Source of the DNA: an uncultured Acetatifactor sp.
GTDB taxonomy: Bacteria; Bacillota; Clostridia; Lachnospirales; Lachnospiraceae
NCBI GenBank assembly: GCA_910578215.1
Contig: CAJTPH010000010.1
Location: 1-64,000 of the forward strand
Reading direction: 5' to 3'
DNA length: 64,000 nucleotides
Shown: in pieces, positions 38,102 through 47,298 of the stretch
Numbering within the stretch: the first letter of the stretch is position 1
Layout of the letters: each line of letters begins with the position of its first letter
Made by a program: the position numbers and the translations under genes
The notes under the pieces: model-generated
Told to the model about the DNA's origin: nothing
Database searches by the model: none
What the model saw: only the letters and a program-made list of their open reading frames with translations

Positions 38102-39490
38102 TCATAGCAATTCACACGCGCATCTAATTCTGTCTCTAAACTTATCCATAGTAAACCATTTTTCATAAGTTTCTCTGGCATTTTCAGCAAGTGATGCCAT
38201 TTCGGCCTTATTCTCCAAACACCAGCAGATTAAACCCGCTAATTCCTCCCGGTCTTCACTTTTAAAGATCAATCCATTATGCCCATGCTTTATATACGCC
38301 GCCGTACCTACAGCGTCTGAAATAATGCAAGGCTTTTTCAGCATCATGGCTTCTGCTGCAACCAACGGCAATGAATCACGGCGGGAAGGGACAATTATAA
38401 TATCTGTCCAGGAATACACCTCGAATAACTTTTCTCTTGACAATTCGCCTAAATATTCACAATTAGCCGTTTCATCGATGCGCTTTTTTATCAGTTTCCC
38501 ATGCTCATTGCTATTTGCTTTTCCAACAAATAAAAATCTGCATTTATTTTTTGCCTCCATCGGAATACAGTCTAATGCGTCCAATAAGATATCCAGCCCC
38601 TTCAGAGCTGCGTGATTCGCAACAACAATAAATGTTGTAACATCATTGCCTTTACTGCCTTTACTAAAAATGCTCCTTTTGTATCTATCATCAAATCCAT
38701 ACGGTAAAATAGCTATCTCTTTTTCAGTCTGAAAAAAACTGAGAAAATTTTTCTTCGCCACTTCACTGACTGCACCAATGATTAACTTATTACCTTCAAT
38801 CCCGTTCCTGATTTCATCATACCAGTATTTATTAGCAGAATATGAGTCTATACTTTCGTGAATCCACAAATAAACATTTCTATTTTGAGCCAGTTTGACA
38901 GCACACCGAAGCATTACAATTGTGTTTGCAAAAACATAGGAATACTCTCTCGTCCACTCCAGATTTTCATTACTCAGAGATTCCAAATTATCTATAACAA
39001 TAACTTTTATACCTTCTTCCGAAGATAACTCCTCCATTAATTTCCGCTCCGCACTTGGAACTGCAATTGTAACTAAATAGCTTTCTCGTCTCAACACGCG
39101 CGCCAGACTTATACAGGCTATAGCACCGCCATGATAGCCAAAATCATTTGACAATATCAGAACATTCGGATTCAATGCGTCCATTTGTGTGACAGGTGTT
39201 TCTACAGGCAGACTCCCTATGTAATCTTTATAATGAATAATCTTCTCCGGACATATCCCCAGCTCAATCAACTGCTGTCTCATTTCAACAGCACAGCTAC
39301 TTGTAATTACTATGTAATCATACTGATACTGCTGTATGTGTTCCGGAACATCCACCATATAACCGTCCACTGAATTCCCGCAAAGCTTACTGCTGTTATC
39401 AACTAAAGCCACGACCTCCGTCTTATCTTCATAAAAACAGTGCTTCACCTTATTGAAAACTTTACCTATACCAAATACAATAATTTTCAT
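38102..39490 (-). CDS. (F)GIG module plus family 4 glycosyltransferase
   Basis: 462 aa. Residues 1-95 form the Rossmann-like module (KIIVFGIGKVFNKV, LVDNSSKLCG, YIVITSS). Residues about 110-460 are a GT4-like GT-B fold, with ILSNDFGYHGGA near the start, HESIDSY, VVANHAALKGLDILL and the donor-binding EAMMLKKPCIISDAVG. It should retain configuration when adding a sugar from a nucleotide donor. GGGGAG lies before the ATG. This gene and its neighbours up to about 42000 are visibly richer in A+T than the ribosomal block. Confidence 0.87.
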   Translation of the reverse strand: MKIIVFGIGKVFNKVKHCFYEDKTEVVALVDNSSKLCGNSVDGYMVDVPEHIQQYQYDYIVITSSCAVEMRQQLIELGICPEKIIHYKDYIGSLPVETPVTQMDALNPNVLILSNDFGYHGGAIACISLARVLRRESYLVTIAVPSAERKLMEELSSEEGIKVIVIDNLESLSNENLEWTREYSYVFANTIVMLRCAVKLAQNRNVYLWIHESIDSYSANKYWYDEIRNGIEGNKLIIGAVSEVAKKNFLSFFQTEKEIAILPYGFDDRYKRSIFSKGSKGNDVTTFIVVANHAALKGLDILLDALDCIPMEAKNKCRFLFVGKANSNEHGKLIKKRIDETANCEYLGELSREKLFEVYSWTDIIIVPSRRDSLPLVAAEAMMLKKPCIISDAVGTAAYIKHGHNGLIFKSEDREELAGLICWCLENKAEMASLAENARETYEKWFTMDKFRDRIRCACELL

Positions 39491-39522
39491 AGTGTCTCCC
39501 CTGTCCGCCAGTACAAATGTTG

Positions 39523-40608
39523 CTACCGCTTTCTCGCAAGAATTCCGTATATGACAGGGTAATCCGCATCGCTGGCATCGAAATCCGCATCACTTAACTC
39601 TTCACGTGCAGCTCCATACAAAAAAGCCATGGCAGTTTTGACATTTCCATAATGTACAATTTCAACATTTTCCTCTCCAAATACAGGATAAAAAATTCTC
39701 TTCAAGCCACTCAGATAAAATGAATGAAACATGCCCCAATTATCGTCGTCATATCTTGCAATCTGTGATATGCCGGATACCGTAATAAGCGCCGCCCCTC
39801 CTTCAGCCAGTCCTGAAAATATATGCCTGGCAGCTGACTCCACATCGTAAATAAACATCAGCGTCTGTGTTATAATCATTGTATCAAATGCTGCTTCTGT
39901 AATACCTTCGCCCGTTTCCAGGTTCCCCTTTACCACATTTGTTCCCCAGCCTTCTACATGGAGCATCATTGCGTCAGTCACTCGTTCTTCTCCAAACCTC
40001 CGCGTATAGGTATCCTCCGCAATTTCAAGACATTTCCCACGAATAAACTGTTTACGCTCCTCCAAAAACTTCTCAATATAATATCTGTCGACCGGCTCAC
40101 CTCTTTTTCTCCCGAAATATGCGTCAACCGGCTTTGTTTTTATAGAAAGCAATGCATCCAGCAGCTTGTCCCGTTTCCGCGACACCGCACGCCATATATC
40201 TTTCATGTATTGCTTATCCTCTAGCAATATGCGTCTGCCGTTATCTAAGACGCAATATACCTTATCTGCTTCAACAACAATCTGTAGTGCCTCACATCCC
40301 AATACTTTCTCTTCTTCACTCATCGGATAACAGGCTCTGCCAAGCCGTATTCTTTTATTGCACTGGGTCTCGCCAATAATTTTGCTTACCTGAAGAACCA
40401 TCTGTACAAAATAATCTGACATTATTATAATGGGAACCTGAGGCAGATTAATTAATTCATCCGGCAGACATGTTCTGGGCAAAGAAGCGTCCTTCATCCT
40501 GCCCTTATTATCCAAAATGCAGACCACATCATTTTTCTCCTCAACCAGTTCCCTGCGTTCTGCATACAATTTCCCCGCCCCAAACAAAATTACCTTTTCT
40601 TTTTTCAT
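39523..40608 (-). CDS. (F)GAG module plus SAM-dependent methyltransferase
   Basis: 361 aa from ATG 40608, whose codon overlaps the stop of the upstream deacetylase gene (ATGA at 40605-40608). The N-terminal module begins KVILFGAGKLYAER (FGAG 9-12), with CILDNKGRMKD. Residues about 180-361 resemble a class I methyltransferase, with VEGWGTNVVKGNLE near the likely SAM site, DTMIITQTLMFIYDV and GGAALITVSG. It probably methylates a sugar or sugar-phosphate of the polymer or its precursor. The acceptor is unknown. Confidence 0.8.
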   Translation of the reverse strand: MKKEKVILFGAGKLYAERRELVEEKNDVVCILDNKGRMKDASLPRTCLPDELINLPQVPIIIMSDYFVQMVLQVSKIIGETQCNKRIRLGRACYPMSEEEKVLGCEALQIVVEADKVYCVLDNGRRILLEDKQYMKDIWRAVSRKRDKLLDALLSIKTKPVDAYFGRKRGEPVDRYYIEKFLEERKQFIRGKCLEIAEDTYTRRFGEERVTDAMMLHVEGWGTNVVKGNLETGEGITEAAFDTMIITQTLMFIYDVESAARHIFSGLAEGGAALITVSGISQIARYDDDNWGMFHSFYLSGLKRIFYPVFGEENVEIVHYGNVKTAMAFLYGAAREELSDADFDASDADYPVIYGILARKR

Positions 40609-41891
40609 CCATAGAGCCCCCATATCCTTCTCATTTTCACTTCTATGTCATCATCCTCAAACATCATATGGCGAGGAAGATTATACATCTTATCCCTTAC
40701 ACTTACATTTCCGTTCCTGACCAGCACGGTTTTTCTTATTCCGCATTCGGCGATAATCCGATCCGCCGCATCGCACCGATCCTCCTTCCCACCAAAAGGA
40801 TATGCAAATACTTCCACCCTTTTACCGGTTTTCTTTTCTAAGATATTCAGCGATTCCTTTATTTCCGAACGCAATAATTCATTTGAATGAAAGCTTCCCA
40901 TAGACAAGTGTGATTTCGTATGGCCTCCTATCGTTATATAGGGCGATGCCGCCATTTCTGTCAGTTCGGACGTATTCACACACCTGAGTTCAGAGTTATA
41001 TGACTGCTCCTGTCCAAGTACTGAACGAAGTGCGCTCATACTGCTTTTTCGTTCCGCCGGACCCATATTTTTAATGTGATTTCTGATGGCCATACATGCC
41101 TTTTCCCTATCCTTCAAATCAGCTACCTTGTACAGAACGTCATGGAACACAAATTCACCGATATATTTATCAACAATAAGTATCTTTTCCAGTTCATCCC
41201 ACCAGTACATTTCGTTTGTATCAATCAAATCAGTCCCTACGAATACCGTCGCCGGAATATGGTACTTTTCCAGAATCGGCAATGCATACCGATAGTTATC
41301 TACATAACCGTCATCAAAAGTAACTACAACATATTTCTTATCTTCTTGTACCAAACTGTCCCATTCTTCTTCCAGTCTAAGGACTGTATAATTCTCACTG
41401 ATATATTTAATATGTTTCTCAAACATTAACGGAGAAATATTTAATTTCCAAAAATTATAGTTAGAGTCTATCACTCTGTGATACATCAGAACAGCAATAT
41501 TTTTTTGAGGAATGATATCATCAAAGCAAACCAGATTGCCAATCGCATCCCATTCCTCCCGAGTAAGCAGCATATAATTGTATGGTTCCCTGTTATGGAG
41601 GTGCCGTACTATGTCCTCACTATTCTTTTCTGATACCGCCACTATAAGCAGTTCTGTCTCTGCCAACTGACAATTACGCGCCCTTGCCGCCGCATACTCC
41701 TCTAATGTGATAACCTCCCGTCCCAAAACAACCCTGGCTCCAGCCGCTTCGCTCACAATAAACTTTTCAACATCACCTATATTCTGCTCATGCATAAACG
41801 CACAAAGCATTTTTCCATACATTCCGGCGCCGTAAAGAAAAATCCTGCGTCGTTCACATGCTTGTTTTAATTTTGAGATAATATTAGTCAT
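40605..41891 (-). CDS. (Y)GAG module plus polysaccharide deacetylase (CE4)
   Basis: 428 aa from ATG 41891; a longer frame to 41936 exists. The N-terminal module begins RIFLYGAGMYGKML (YGAG 20-23). The C-terminal NodB-type domain has VLMYHRV, VTFDDGYVDNY (TFDDGY 191-196) and GGHTKSH (His324, His328), so the metal-binding Asp-His-His triad is intact. These enzymes usually remove N-acetyl groups from amino sugars. No signal peptide is seen, so it would act in the cytoplasm on a precursor unless the N-terminal module supports membrane association. The ribosome site is weak. Confidence 0.87.
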   Translation of the reverse strand: MTNIISKLKQACERRRIFLYGAGMYGKMLCAFMHEQNIGDVEKFIVSEAAGARVVLGREVITLEEYAAARARNCQLAETELLIVAVSEKNSEDIVRHLHNREPYNYMLLTREEWDAIGNLVCFDDIIPQKNIAVLMYHRVIDSNYNFWKLNISPLMFEKHIKYISENYTVLRLEEEWDSLVQEDKKYVVVTFDDGYVDNYRYALPILEKYHIPATVFVGTDLIDTNEMYWWDELEKILIVDKYIGEFVFHDVLYKVADLKDREKACMAIRNHIKNMGPAERKSSMSALRSVLGQEQSYNSELRCVNTSELTEMAASPYITIGGHTKSHLSMGSFHSNELLRSEIKESLNILEKKTGKRVEVFAYPFGGKEDRCDAADRIIAECGIRKTVLVRNGNVSVRDKMYNLPRHMMFEDDDIEVKMRRIWGLYG

Positions 41892-41952
41892 AAGTGTATG
41901 TCCATTCTTTGTTCCACAATATTGTCGCCAGGGCATCTCTTGGCGCCGAGTC

Positions 41953-43146
41953 CTACCTCTTCCAAAAATAATCTTTTATTCCCCTCTTTTCCAGTATATC
42001 TACAATTACTGGCGATGTTTGAATACTCACCGCAATGATAACCCCTGTTCCCTCTTCATAAATAAAGTGTTCAATGTCAATTACCGGTACCGGCACCTGG
42101 CTGTAATCCTGATTGATTTGTGTAACCAGAAAATTTTTTGGTGAATATCCCCTATCTGTCAGATATCGATAAACTCCCATGCCCAGCTTACCCGCACCAT
42201 AGATATAAAATATTTTGTGTTTAGCGGCATATTCTGCACTTTCCCTCAAGTAATTAACCCCATACAAATTACTGACTGCGTATCTGTTCTCGATTATCGG
42301 AAATGTTTTTCTTCTGCACTCTGTCAAAAAGCTTATGTAAATGGCAGCATATTCTCTGTTCATGACAGTATAGGCGCAATACCCCGCATCCTCTGCCAAA
42401 TAACCAAAAATACGTTCTACGCCGTAACTCTTTCCACTCTCCGGCAGCGGCTCGTCATCAAAGTCTTCATAGCGCCAATTTTTCACCAATATCTTCCTGA
42501 TTGCATCAATCCGTGCCCAAAAACATGTACCCAGGGCTATCGGCTGCCTCTCAATTTCCGGTTCTATATCTGCATGGATATCAATTTCCTCCGCAAGCTT
42601 ACGAGTCTGTGACACATTAGCCTCACTCCATGCATTATTTGATTTAAAGGCATCCCCTATTGGCTCAGGGGGCACAAGCAATCCCAAACTCTTATTCTCT
42701 TCAAACAATGCCAGCACCTCTGAAAAATACCCTGTTCCCTCTTTTCCCAACAAGTTACCCCAAAGGTTATCGACCCATAGCATAATGTCCTTTTTGTCTC
42801 TTTCATTCTTCTCTTTTTTATCGTGCACGAAACAAACAAACTCATACTGTAGCATTATCTCCCTAAAAGCTACCAAAAGCGCTGTTATGTCCCTGCCGCG
42901 GTTTTCTTTATGAATGACGGTAATCTTCCTTTTCTGCCCGGCAAAAAATTTTTTTACCTCATCTTCAACCCATTTGTCCGAAGATGATATATAGACAGGA
43001 ACACTCTCCGGAATATGCTCCATATAAGCAAAATATTTATTCAACGTGTCCCTGTAATGCAAGTGGATAAATACTGCCGCCTGCTTGTCATAAATTTCAC
43101 GTTCTAATCCTGCCTGCCCTGATAAAACCTTTATTTGCTGCTGCAT
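41953..43146 (-). CDS. RgpF-like protein with C-terminal (Y)GAG module
   Basis: 397 aa from ATG 43146 (GGAGGG 8 bases upstream). Residues about 25-300 match the rhamnan-synthesis-F-like family: VFIHLHYRDTLNKYF, VPVYISSS, NRGRDITALLVAF and FVHDKKE. Such proteins are putative glycosyltransferases of rhamnose-containing wall polysaccharides. Residues 311-397 are the Rossmann-like module (FYIYGAGKLGMGV, YGAG 316-319). It lies between a GT2 gene and the deacetylase gene. Confidence 0.85.
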   Translation of the reverse strand: MQQQIKVLSGQAGLEREIYDKQAAVFIHLHYRDTLNKYFAYMEHIPESVPVYISSSDKWVEDEVKKFFAGQKRKITVIHKENRGRDITALLVAFREIMLQYEFVCFVHDKKEKNERDKKDIMLWVDNLWGNLLGKEGTGYFSEVLALFEENKSLGLLVPPEPIGDAFKSNNAWSEANVSQTRKLAEEIDIHADIEPEIERQPIALGTCFWARIDAIRKILVKNWRYEDFDDEPLPESGKSYGVERIFGYLAEDAGYCAYTVMNREYAAIYISFLTECRRKTFPIIENRYAVSNLYGVNYLRESAEYAAKHKIFYIYGAGKLGMGVYRYLTDRGYSPKNFLVTQINQDYSQVPVPVIDIEHFIYEEGTGVIIAVSIQTSPVIVDILEKRGIKDYFWKR

Positions 43147-43172
43147 GTGTACATCCCTCCAAACTATATCTG

Positions 43173-44105
43173 TCATTCCCAAACAGCGCACTGTTTCATT
43201 CTGCCTGCCCAGTTACTTCTGCACACATATTCCAGCTCCCTGACATTGTCATCACCTTTGTTTCGAGCCTGTCTGATTATCTTCATCAACACCTTCTGAA
43301 CCTCCAAAAGCTCCTCCAATGCAAATACATTATTGCCCTCGGCAAATATTTTGCAGAATAAAGTCTGATCTTCCTCACTCAAAGCAAAGCCCTGCATTTT
43401 CAGGGATTCCTTTTGTATCTCGGCAAACTTTCCCTTCCGCTCCGCCCAGTGTTCCTCTATAGTCTTGCTGGTAGTATTCCCGCCGTGATTCCTCCACTTT
43501 GAAAGCACTCTGTCAATATTGGCAATCCGTCCGAAGGCTGCACACTCTGTCCAAAACTTGAAATCCTGCATCCCAAGAAATCCCTCCCTGTAAAACAGGT
43601 GATTTTTTTCCACAAACTCCCTTCTGTACATGGACGTGGCATTGTGGATTCTGTCTCTGAACAGCAGTTCTGCCTTTATTCTCTCAGGATTACAAATAAC
43701 CTCTCTCCTGTACGAGATAACCTGCCCGGCTTCGTCCACATTTATCTCCCCTCCCCCGACCACATCTATGTCGGGATGGCTTTCCAGATAGTCATACTCC
43801 AACTGCAGCCTGTCTTTCATTGCGATATCGTCATCATCCATAAGAGCAATATATTTGCCTTCGGCATGGCTGAGCCCCACATTGGTCGCGTAAGCAATTC
43901 CCCTGTTTCTGTCATTTTCCAGCACCTTGATCCTTGGGTCTTTCATGGCACGCACTATGTCCATGCTGCCATCTCCGCCCTTATCGTCAATAACCAGCAG
44001 TTCAAAGTCCTGAAAAGTTTGATTCAGGATAGATGTTATTGCCTCCTCCACATATCTTTCAGCGCAATACACAGGCATGATTACGCTGATACCTGTCTGC
44101 CGCAT
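43173..44105 (-). CDS. family 2 glycosyltransferase
   Basis: 310 aa from ATG 44105, with GGAGGGAG upstream. It shows GT-A signatures ISVIMPVYCAERYV, VIDDKGGDGS and the DxD-like MDDDDIA, followed by FRDRIHNATSMYRREF. Unlike most enzymes here it has no (Y/F)GxG module. It is the first gene after the phosphonate cassette. Donor and acceptor are unknown. Confidence 0.88.
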   Translation of the reverse strand: MRQTGISVIMPVYCAERYVEEAITSILNQTFQDFELLVIDDKGGDGSMDIVRAMKDPRIKVLENDRNRGIAYATNVGLSHAEGKYIALMDDDDIAMKDRLQLEYDYLESHPDIDVVGGGEINVDEAGQVISYRREVICNPERIKAELLFRDRIHNATSMYRREFVEKNHLFYREGFLGMQDFKFWTECAAFGRIANIDRVLSKWRNHGGNTTSKTIEEHWAERKGKFAEIQKESLKMQGFALSEEDQTLFCKIFAEGNNVFALEELLEVQKVLMKIIRQARNKGDDNVRELEYVCRSNWAGRMKQCAVWE

Positions 44106-44157
44106 TCTCGTTCTCCCTCCCATTTGCCCGGTATACATGGGCCTTTCTGTCTGCTGG

Positions 44158-45453
44158 CTACAGCTCATCAATCAAAGTCAGTATCTGCTTTATCGGCATC
44201 AGACGCTCTTCTGCCTCCTGCGCCCTGTGGTATTTCAATATGTCCTTGGCAGTTCTCTCCATAGCAGGAAATGCGCTTCGAGTGAGCTGATTCGCGTAGA
44301 TAACAATGTTAACCCCATGACTTCCAAGCTCTTTTTCCGTCACCTGGCTAAAGGAAGTAGGAACCACTACCAGCGGCACATTGTCATACTCTTTTCTGAA
44401 GCGGTCGCAAAATTCAAATATCTCATCAGGTTCCTTCTTCCTGCTGTGAATCATGATGCCATCCGCCCCTGCCCTCACATAAGCGCGGGCGCGGAGCAGG
44501 GCATCGTCCATGCCCTGTTCCAGAATGAGACTCTCGATTCTGGCTATTATCATAAAATCATCTGTCAACTGCGCCCTTTTCCCCATCTGTATCTTATCGC
44601 AAAAATGTTCTATGCTGTCCTGAGTCTGGCTGACTTCCGTGCCAAACAGGGAATTTCTCTTCAGTCCTACTTTGTCTTCAATGATAACTGCCGACACACC
44701 CATACGCTCAAGAGAACGCACCGTATAAACAAAATGCTCCGCCAGTCCGCCCGTATCTCCGTCAAAAATAACCGGCTTCGTCGTAACCTCCATAATGTCA
44801 TCAATTGTTCGAAATCTGGACGTCATATCCACAAGCTCTATATCCGGTTTCCCCTTTGCCGTGGAATCGCACAGGGAACTAATCCACATGGCGTCAAACT
44901 GATCCAGCCCACCGTCATGCTCTACAACTGTCTTTTCCGCTATGAGCCCCGTCAAACCGCTGTGCACCTCCAGCGTCTTTACCACCGGACAGATTTTTAT
45001 CAGCTGCCTTAATCTTTTCCTGCGGTATTCCGGCATGGCAAGCTTCTCCCTGACACGCGCATCTATACGACTTACATTTTCACTATATGTATACGGAACG
45101 TCTATGATTTGACCGCCATATTGAGAAAGAAGCATTTCCACATTATCCCGAATGGCTTTCATTGGCCCATCGCTCCAGTTGTCCCCGTGAATGACATAGT
45201 CCGGACGCAGCTCATTCACCATGCGGTCATACATAATGTCTTCCTGTATGACTACCCGCTTCACCCCGTTCAAATTCCGAACCAGATCAAGCCTCTCCTC
45301 AAATCCAACTGTAGGAAATCTGTTAAAACGTATCATTGCCTCATCGCTCAGTACGCCCACAATCACTTCACCGTATTTTTCGGCCTCTCGGATAATATTT
45401 AGATGTCCTTCATGAATCACGTCCGTGCAAAAACATGTATATACTGTTTTCAT
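44158..45453 (-). CDS. aepX: phosphoenolpyruvate mutase fused to an N-terminal cytidylyltransferase
   Basis: 431 aa. Residues 1-130 form an HxGH nucleotidyltransferase domain (HEGH at 14-17, VGVLSDEAMIRF). Residues about 150-431 form PEP mutase of the isocitrate-lyase superfamily, with FDGDTGG (229-235) and EDKVGLKRNS (258-267); EDK...K.NS is the mutase signature. It makes phosphonopyruvate, the C-P bond-forming step of phosphonate synthesis. The start overlaps the stop of the AEP-activating gene (ATGA). With two possible CTP-dependent activities nearby, the N-terminal domain may activate a different substrate. Confidence 0.93.
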   Translation of the reverse strand: MKTVYTCFCTDVIHEGHLNIIREAEKYGEVIVGVLSDEAMIRFNRFPTVGFEERLDLVRNLNGVKRVVIQEDIMYDRMVNELRPDYVIHGDNWSDGPMKAIRDNVEMLLSQYGGQIIDVPYTYSENVSRIDARVREKLAMPEYRRKRLRQLIKICPVVKTLEVHSGLTGLIAEKTVVEHDGGLDQFDAMWISSLCDSTAKGKPDIELVDMTSRFRTIDDIMEVTTKPVIFDGDTGGLAEHFVYTVRSLERMGVSAVIIEDKVGLKRNSLFGTEVSQTQDSIEHFCDKIQMGKRAQLTDDFMIIARIESLILEQGMDDALLRARAYVRAGADGIMIHSRKKEPDEIFEFCDRFRKEYDNVPLVVVPTSFSQVTEKELGSHGVNIVIYANQLTRSAFPAMERTAKDILKYHRAQEAEERLMPIKQILTLIDEL

Positions 45454-46163
45454 GATAAGTCCTTTCTTTTCAGCAAAGCCTCCAACTCCTTCAGCTCCTC
45501 AGCCGTGTCCACCTCTATGACGCTGCTCTCCGGCACCTCGCATACACACACTTCGATGTCGCCCAGCAGCCCGTCAACAACCTCATCCCAAAACAGCTGC
45601 CCATGCCCCTCCGTCTTGTACGCTTCATTTATCCCGTCTCTTATCAGCTTTGCATCACGCTTTTTCCAGTAGGAGATTCCCGCCATGTTGTAGGCATCGT
45701 CGCCTTTCCTTTTTATGCGGGATATTCTGCTACCCTCCATGTCAAATACCCAGTCCTCCGAATGCCCCGGAACCAGCTTCCCAAAATAGCACGACTGCCT
45801 AAGCTCTTTCTTGAAAATGCTCTTATCTGCCACATACAAATCCGCCTCACAGATAAAGCAATCCGAGCTGCCGAGTACCTCTCTCACTGCCCTAAGCGAT
45901 GAAATATTGTTCTTTTCCATATACTCTTCATTATGTATGAGAGTAATATTTGAATATTTTCCCTCCAAATAACCGAACTGTTCCCCCAAATACCCTGTGA
46001 CAATATATATCCGCCGGACGCCGCGCCCTTCCAGCCCGGCAATCACCGTCTCTATCAGAGGAATTCCTCCCACCTTAACCAATGGCTTAGGAGTGCTATG
46101 TGTCAGTTCCCCCATTCTGCTTCCCAATCCTGCTGCCATTATGACAGCTATTTCACCGTCCAT
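45450..46163 (-). CDS. LicC/PntC-type cytidylyltransferase, probably for 2-aminoethylphosphonate
   Basis: 237 aa from ATG 46163, overlapping the transaminase stop. The N-terminal motif AVIMAAGLGSRMGELT and TPKPLVKVGG are the nucleotide-binding signature. YMEKNNISSL and CEADLYVADK fit the phosphocholine/aminoethylphosphonate cytidylyltransferase family. Its place between the AEP transaminase and PEP mutase argues for CMP-AEP formation, the activated donor for putting phosphonate on a glycan. Choline phosphate is a less likely substrate because no choline genes are present. Confidence 0.85.
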   Translation of the reverse strand: MDGEIAVIMAAGLGSRMGELTHSTPKPLVKVGGIPLIETVIAGLEGRGVRRIYIVTGYLGEQFGYLEGKYSNITLIHNEEYMEKNNISSLRAVREVLGSSDCFICEADLYVADKSIFKKELRQSCYFGKLVPGHSEDWVFDMEGSRISRIKRKGDDAYNMAGISYWKKRDAKLIRDGINEAYKTEGHGQLFWDEVVDGLLGDIEVCVCEVPESSVIEVDTAEELKELEALLKRKDLS

Positions 46164-47298
46164 CCCGTTCACCACCATACCTTACCGGAATTTTTATGCC
46201 TAACCTGTCCACCGCTTCCTTAAAAACCACAAAAAAGTCCCTGATATCACTGTCGTCAATAGCCCCCAGCGCGCACAGCCGGAACGTATCCGTCCCGGAT
46301 ATCTTCCCCGGATATATGGTAAACCCATGCGCATAACAGTAATCATGTATTTCTTCAAAATTCCAGCGGAAATCCGCTGGATATCGGACGGCCGCAACCA
46401 GTCCTGACTGTTGATCTTCTCTCAGCAGACGCCGAAATCCCATGTGGTCAAGCCCCTTACATATTTCCTTGTATACTCTTGTATGACGCTGCCATTTCCT
46501 TTCTTCCCCCTCCGCCCAGTATTCGTCCAACGCCTGTCTAACTGCGTAAATCGACTGAACCGGCGGAGTAAAATGCATCTCCCCCGTCTTTTTGAAAAAT
46601 TCATACTGCATGTATAAGTTACAGTAATACGAACGCTTTGGATAATCTGCGGACCGTTCTATCAGCTCCCTGTTCCCTATCACGAAAGAAAGCCCTGTCA
46701 TAGCCATAAGCCCCTTTTGAGCGGACGCCATGCAAAAGTCAATGTTGTCCCTCTCCATATCAATAGGAATCATCGCATAAGAGGACGTGGTGTCCACGAT
46801 AAAAACAGCACCGTATCTATGCACTATTTCCCCGATTTCTTTAACAGGATTTAACAACCCCGTCCCGGTTTCATGATGGGTTGCATATACAAGAGCTATA
46901 TCCGGGTTTTCCGCCAGTTTCTTTTCAATAAGCGCCAGCTCCGGCTGCCGGTCAAATTCAAACTCCAGACTGATACAATCCAGCCCGTAATACTCGCAAA
47001 TATCCGCCGCTCTCTGGCTGTATGCCCCGTTATTGATTACAAGAACCTTCTTACCCTCCGGCAGAAGGGAATTCAGGCAAACATCCATATTAATTGTACC
47101 TGAGCCGCAAAAGAGAACCGCCGTGTACTTTTCCTGACTGCCATGCACGATGCGGACCAGGTCGCTGCGAATACCGGCCAGCATTTCTGTGAATTCCCGT
47201 TCTCTCGGGCAGATATCCGGCACTACCTGCGCCATTTTTACGCTGTCCGTCGTGGTGGCCGGTCCCGGATTCAATAATATTTTTCTTTCTATTTTCAT
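46153..47298 (-). CDS. phnW: 2-aminoethylphosphonate:pyruvate transaminase
   Basis: 381 aa, a fold-type I PLP enzyme. LLNPGPATTTDSV (8-20) is the phosphate/AEP-binding start. ATHHETGTGLLNPV and ASAQKGLMAMTG (catalytic Lys195) match the family. In a biosynthetic setting it aminates phosphonoacetaldehyde to AEP. ATGA overlaps the upstream decarboxylase stop and its own 3' end overlaps the activating enzyme, so the four genes are tightly coupled. Confidence 0.93.
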   Translation of the reverse strand: MKIERKILLNPGPATTTDSVKMAQVVPDICPREREFTEMLAGIRSDLVRIVHGSQEKYTAVLFCGSGTINMDVCLNSLLPEGKKVLVINNGAYSQRAADICEYYGLDCISLEFEFDRQPELALIEKKLAENPDIALVYATHHETGTGLLNPVKEIGEIVHRYGAVFIVDTTSSYAMIPIDMERDNIDFCMASAQKGLMAMTGLSFVIGNRELIERSADYPKRSYYCNLYMQYEFFKKTGEMHFTPPVQSIYAVRQALDEYWAEGEERKWQRHTRVYKEICKGLDHMGFRRLLREDQQSGLVAAVRYPADFRWNFEEIHDYCYAHGFTIYPGKISGTDTFRLCALGAIDDSDIRDFFVVFKEAVDRLGIKIPVRYGGERDGR

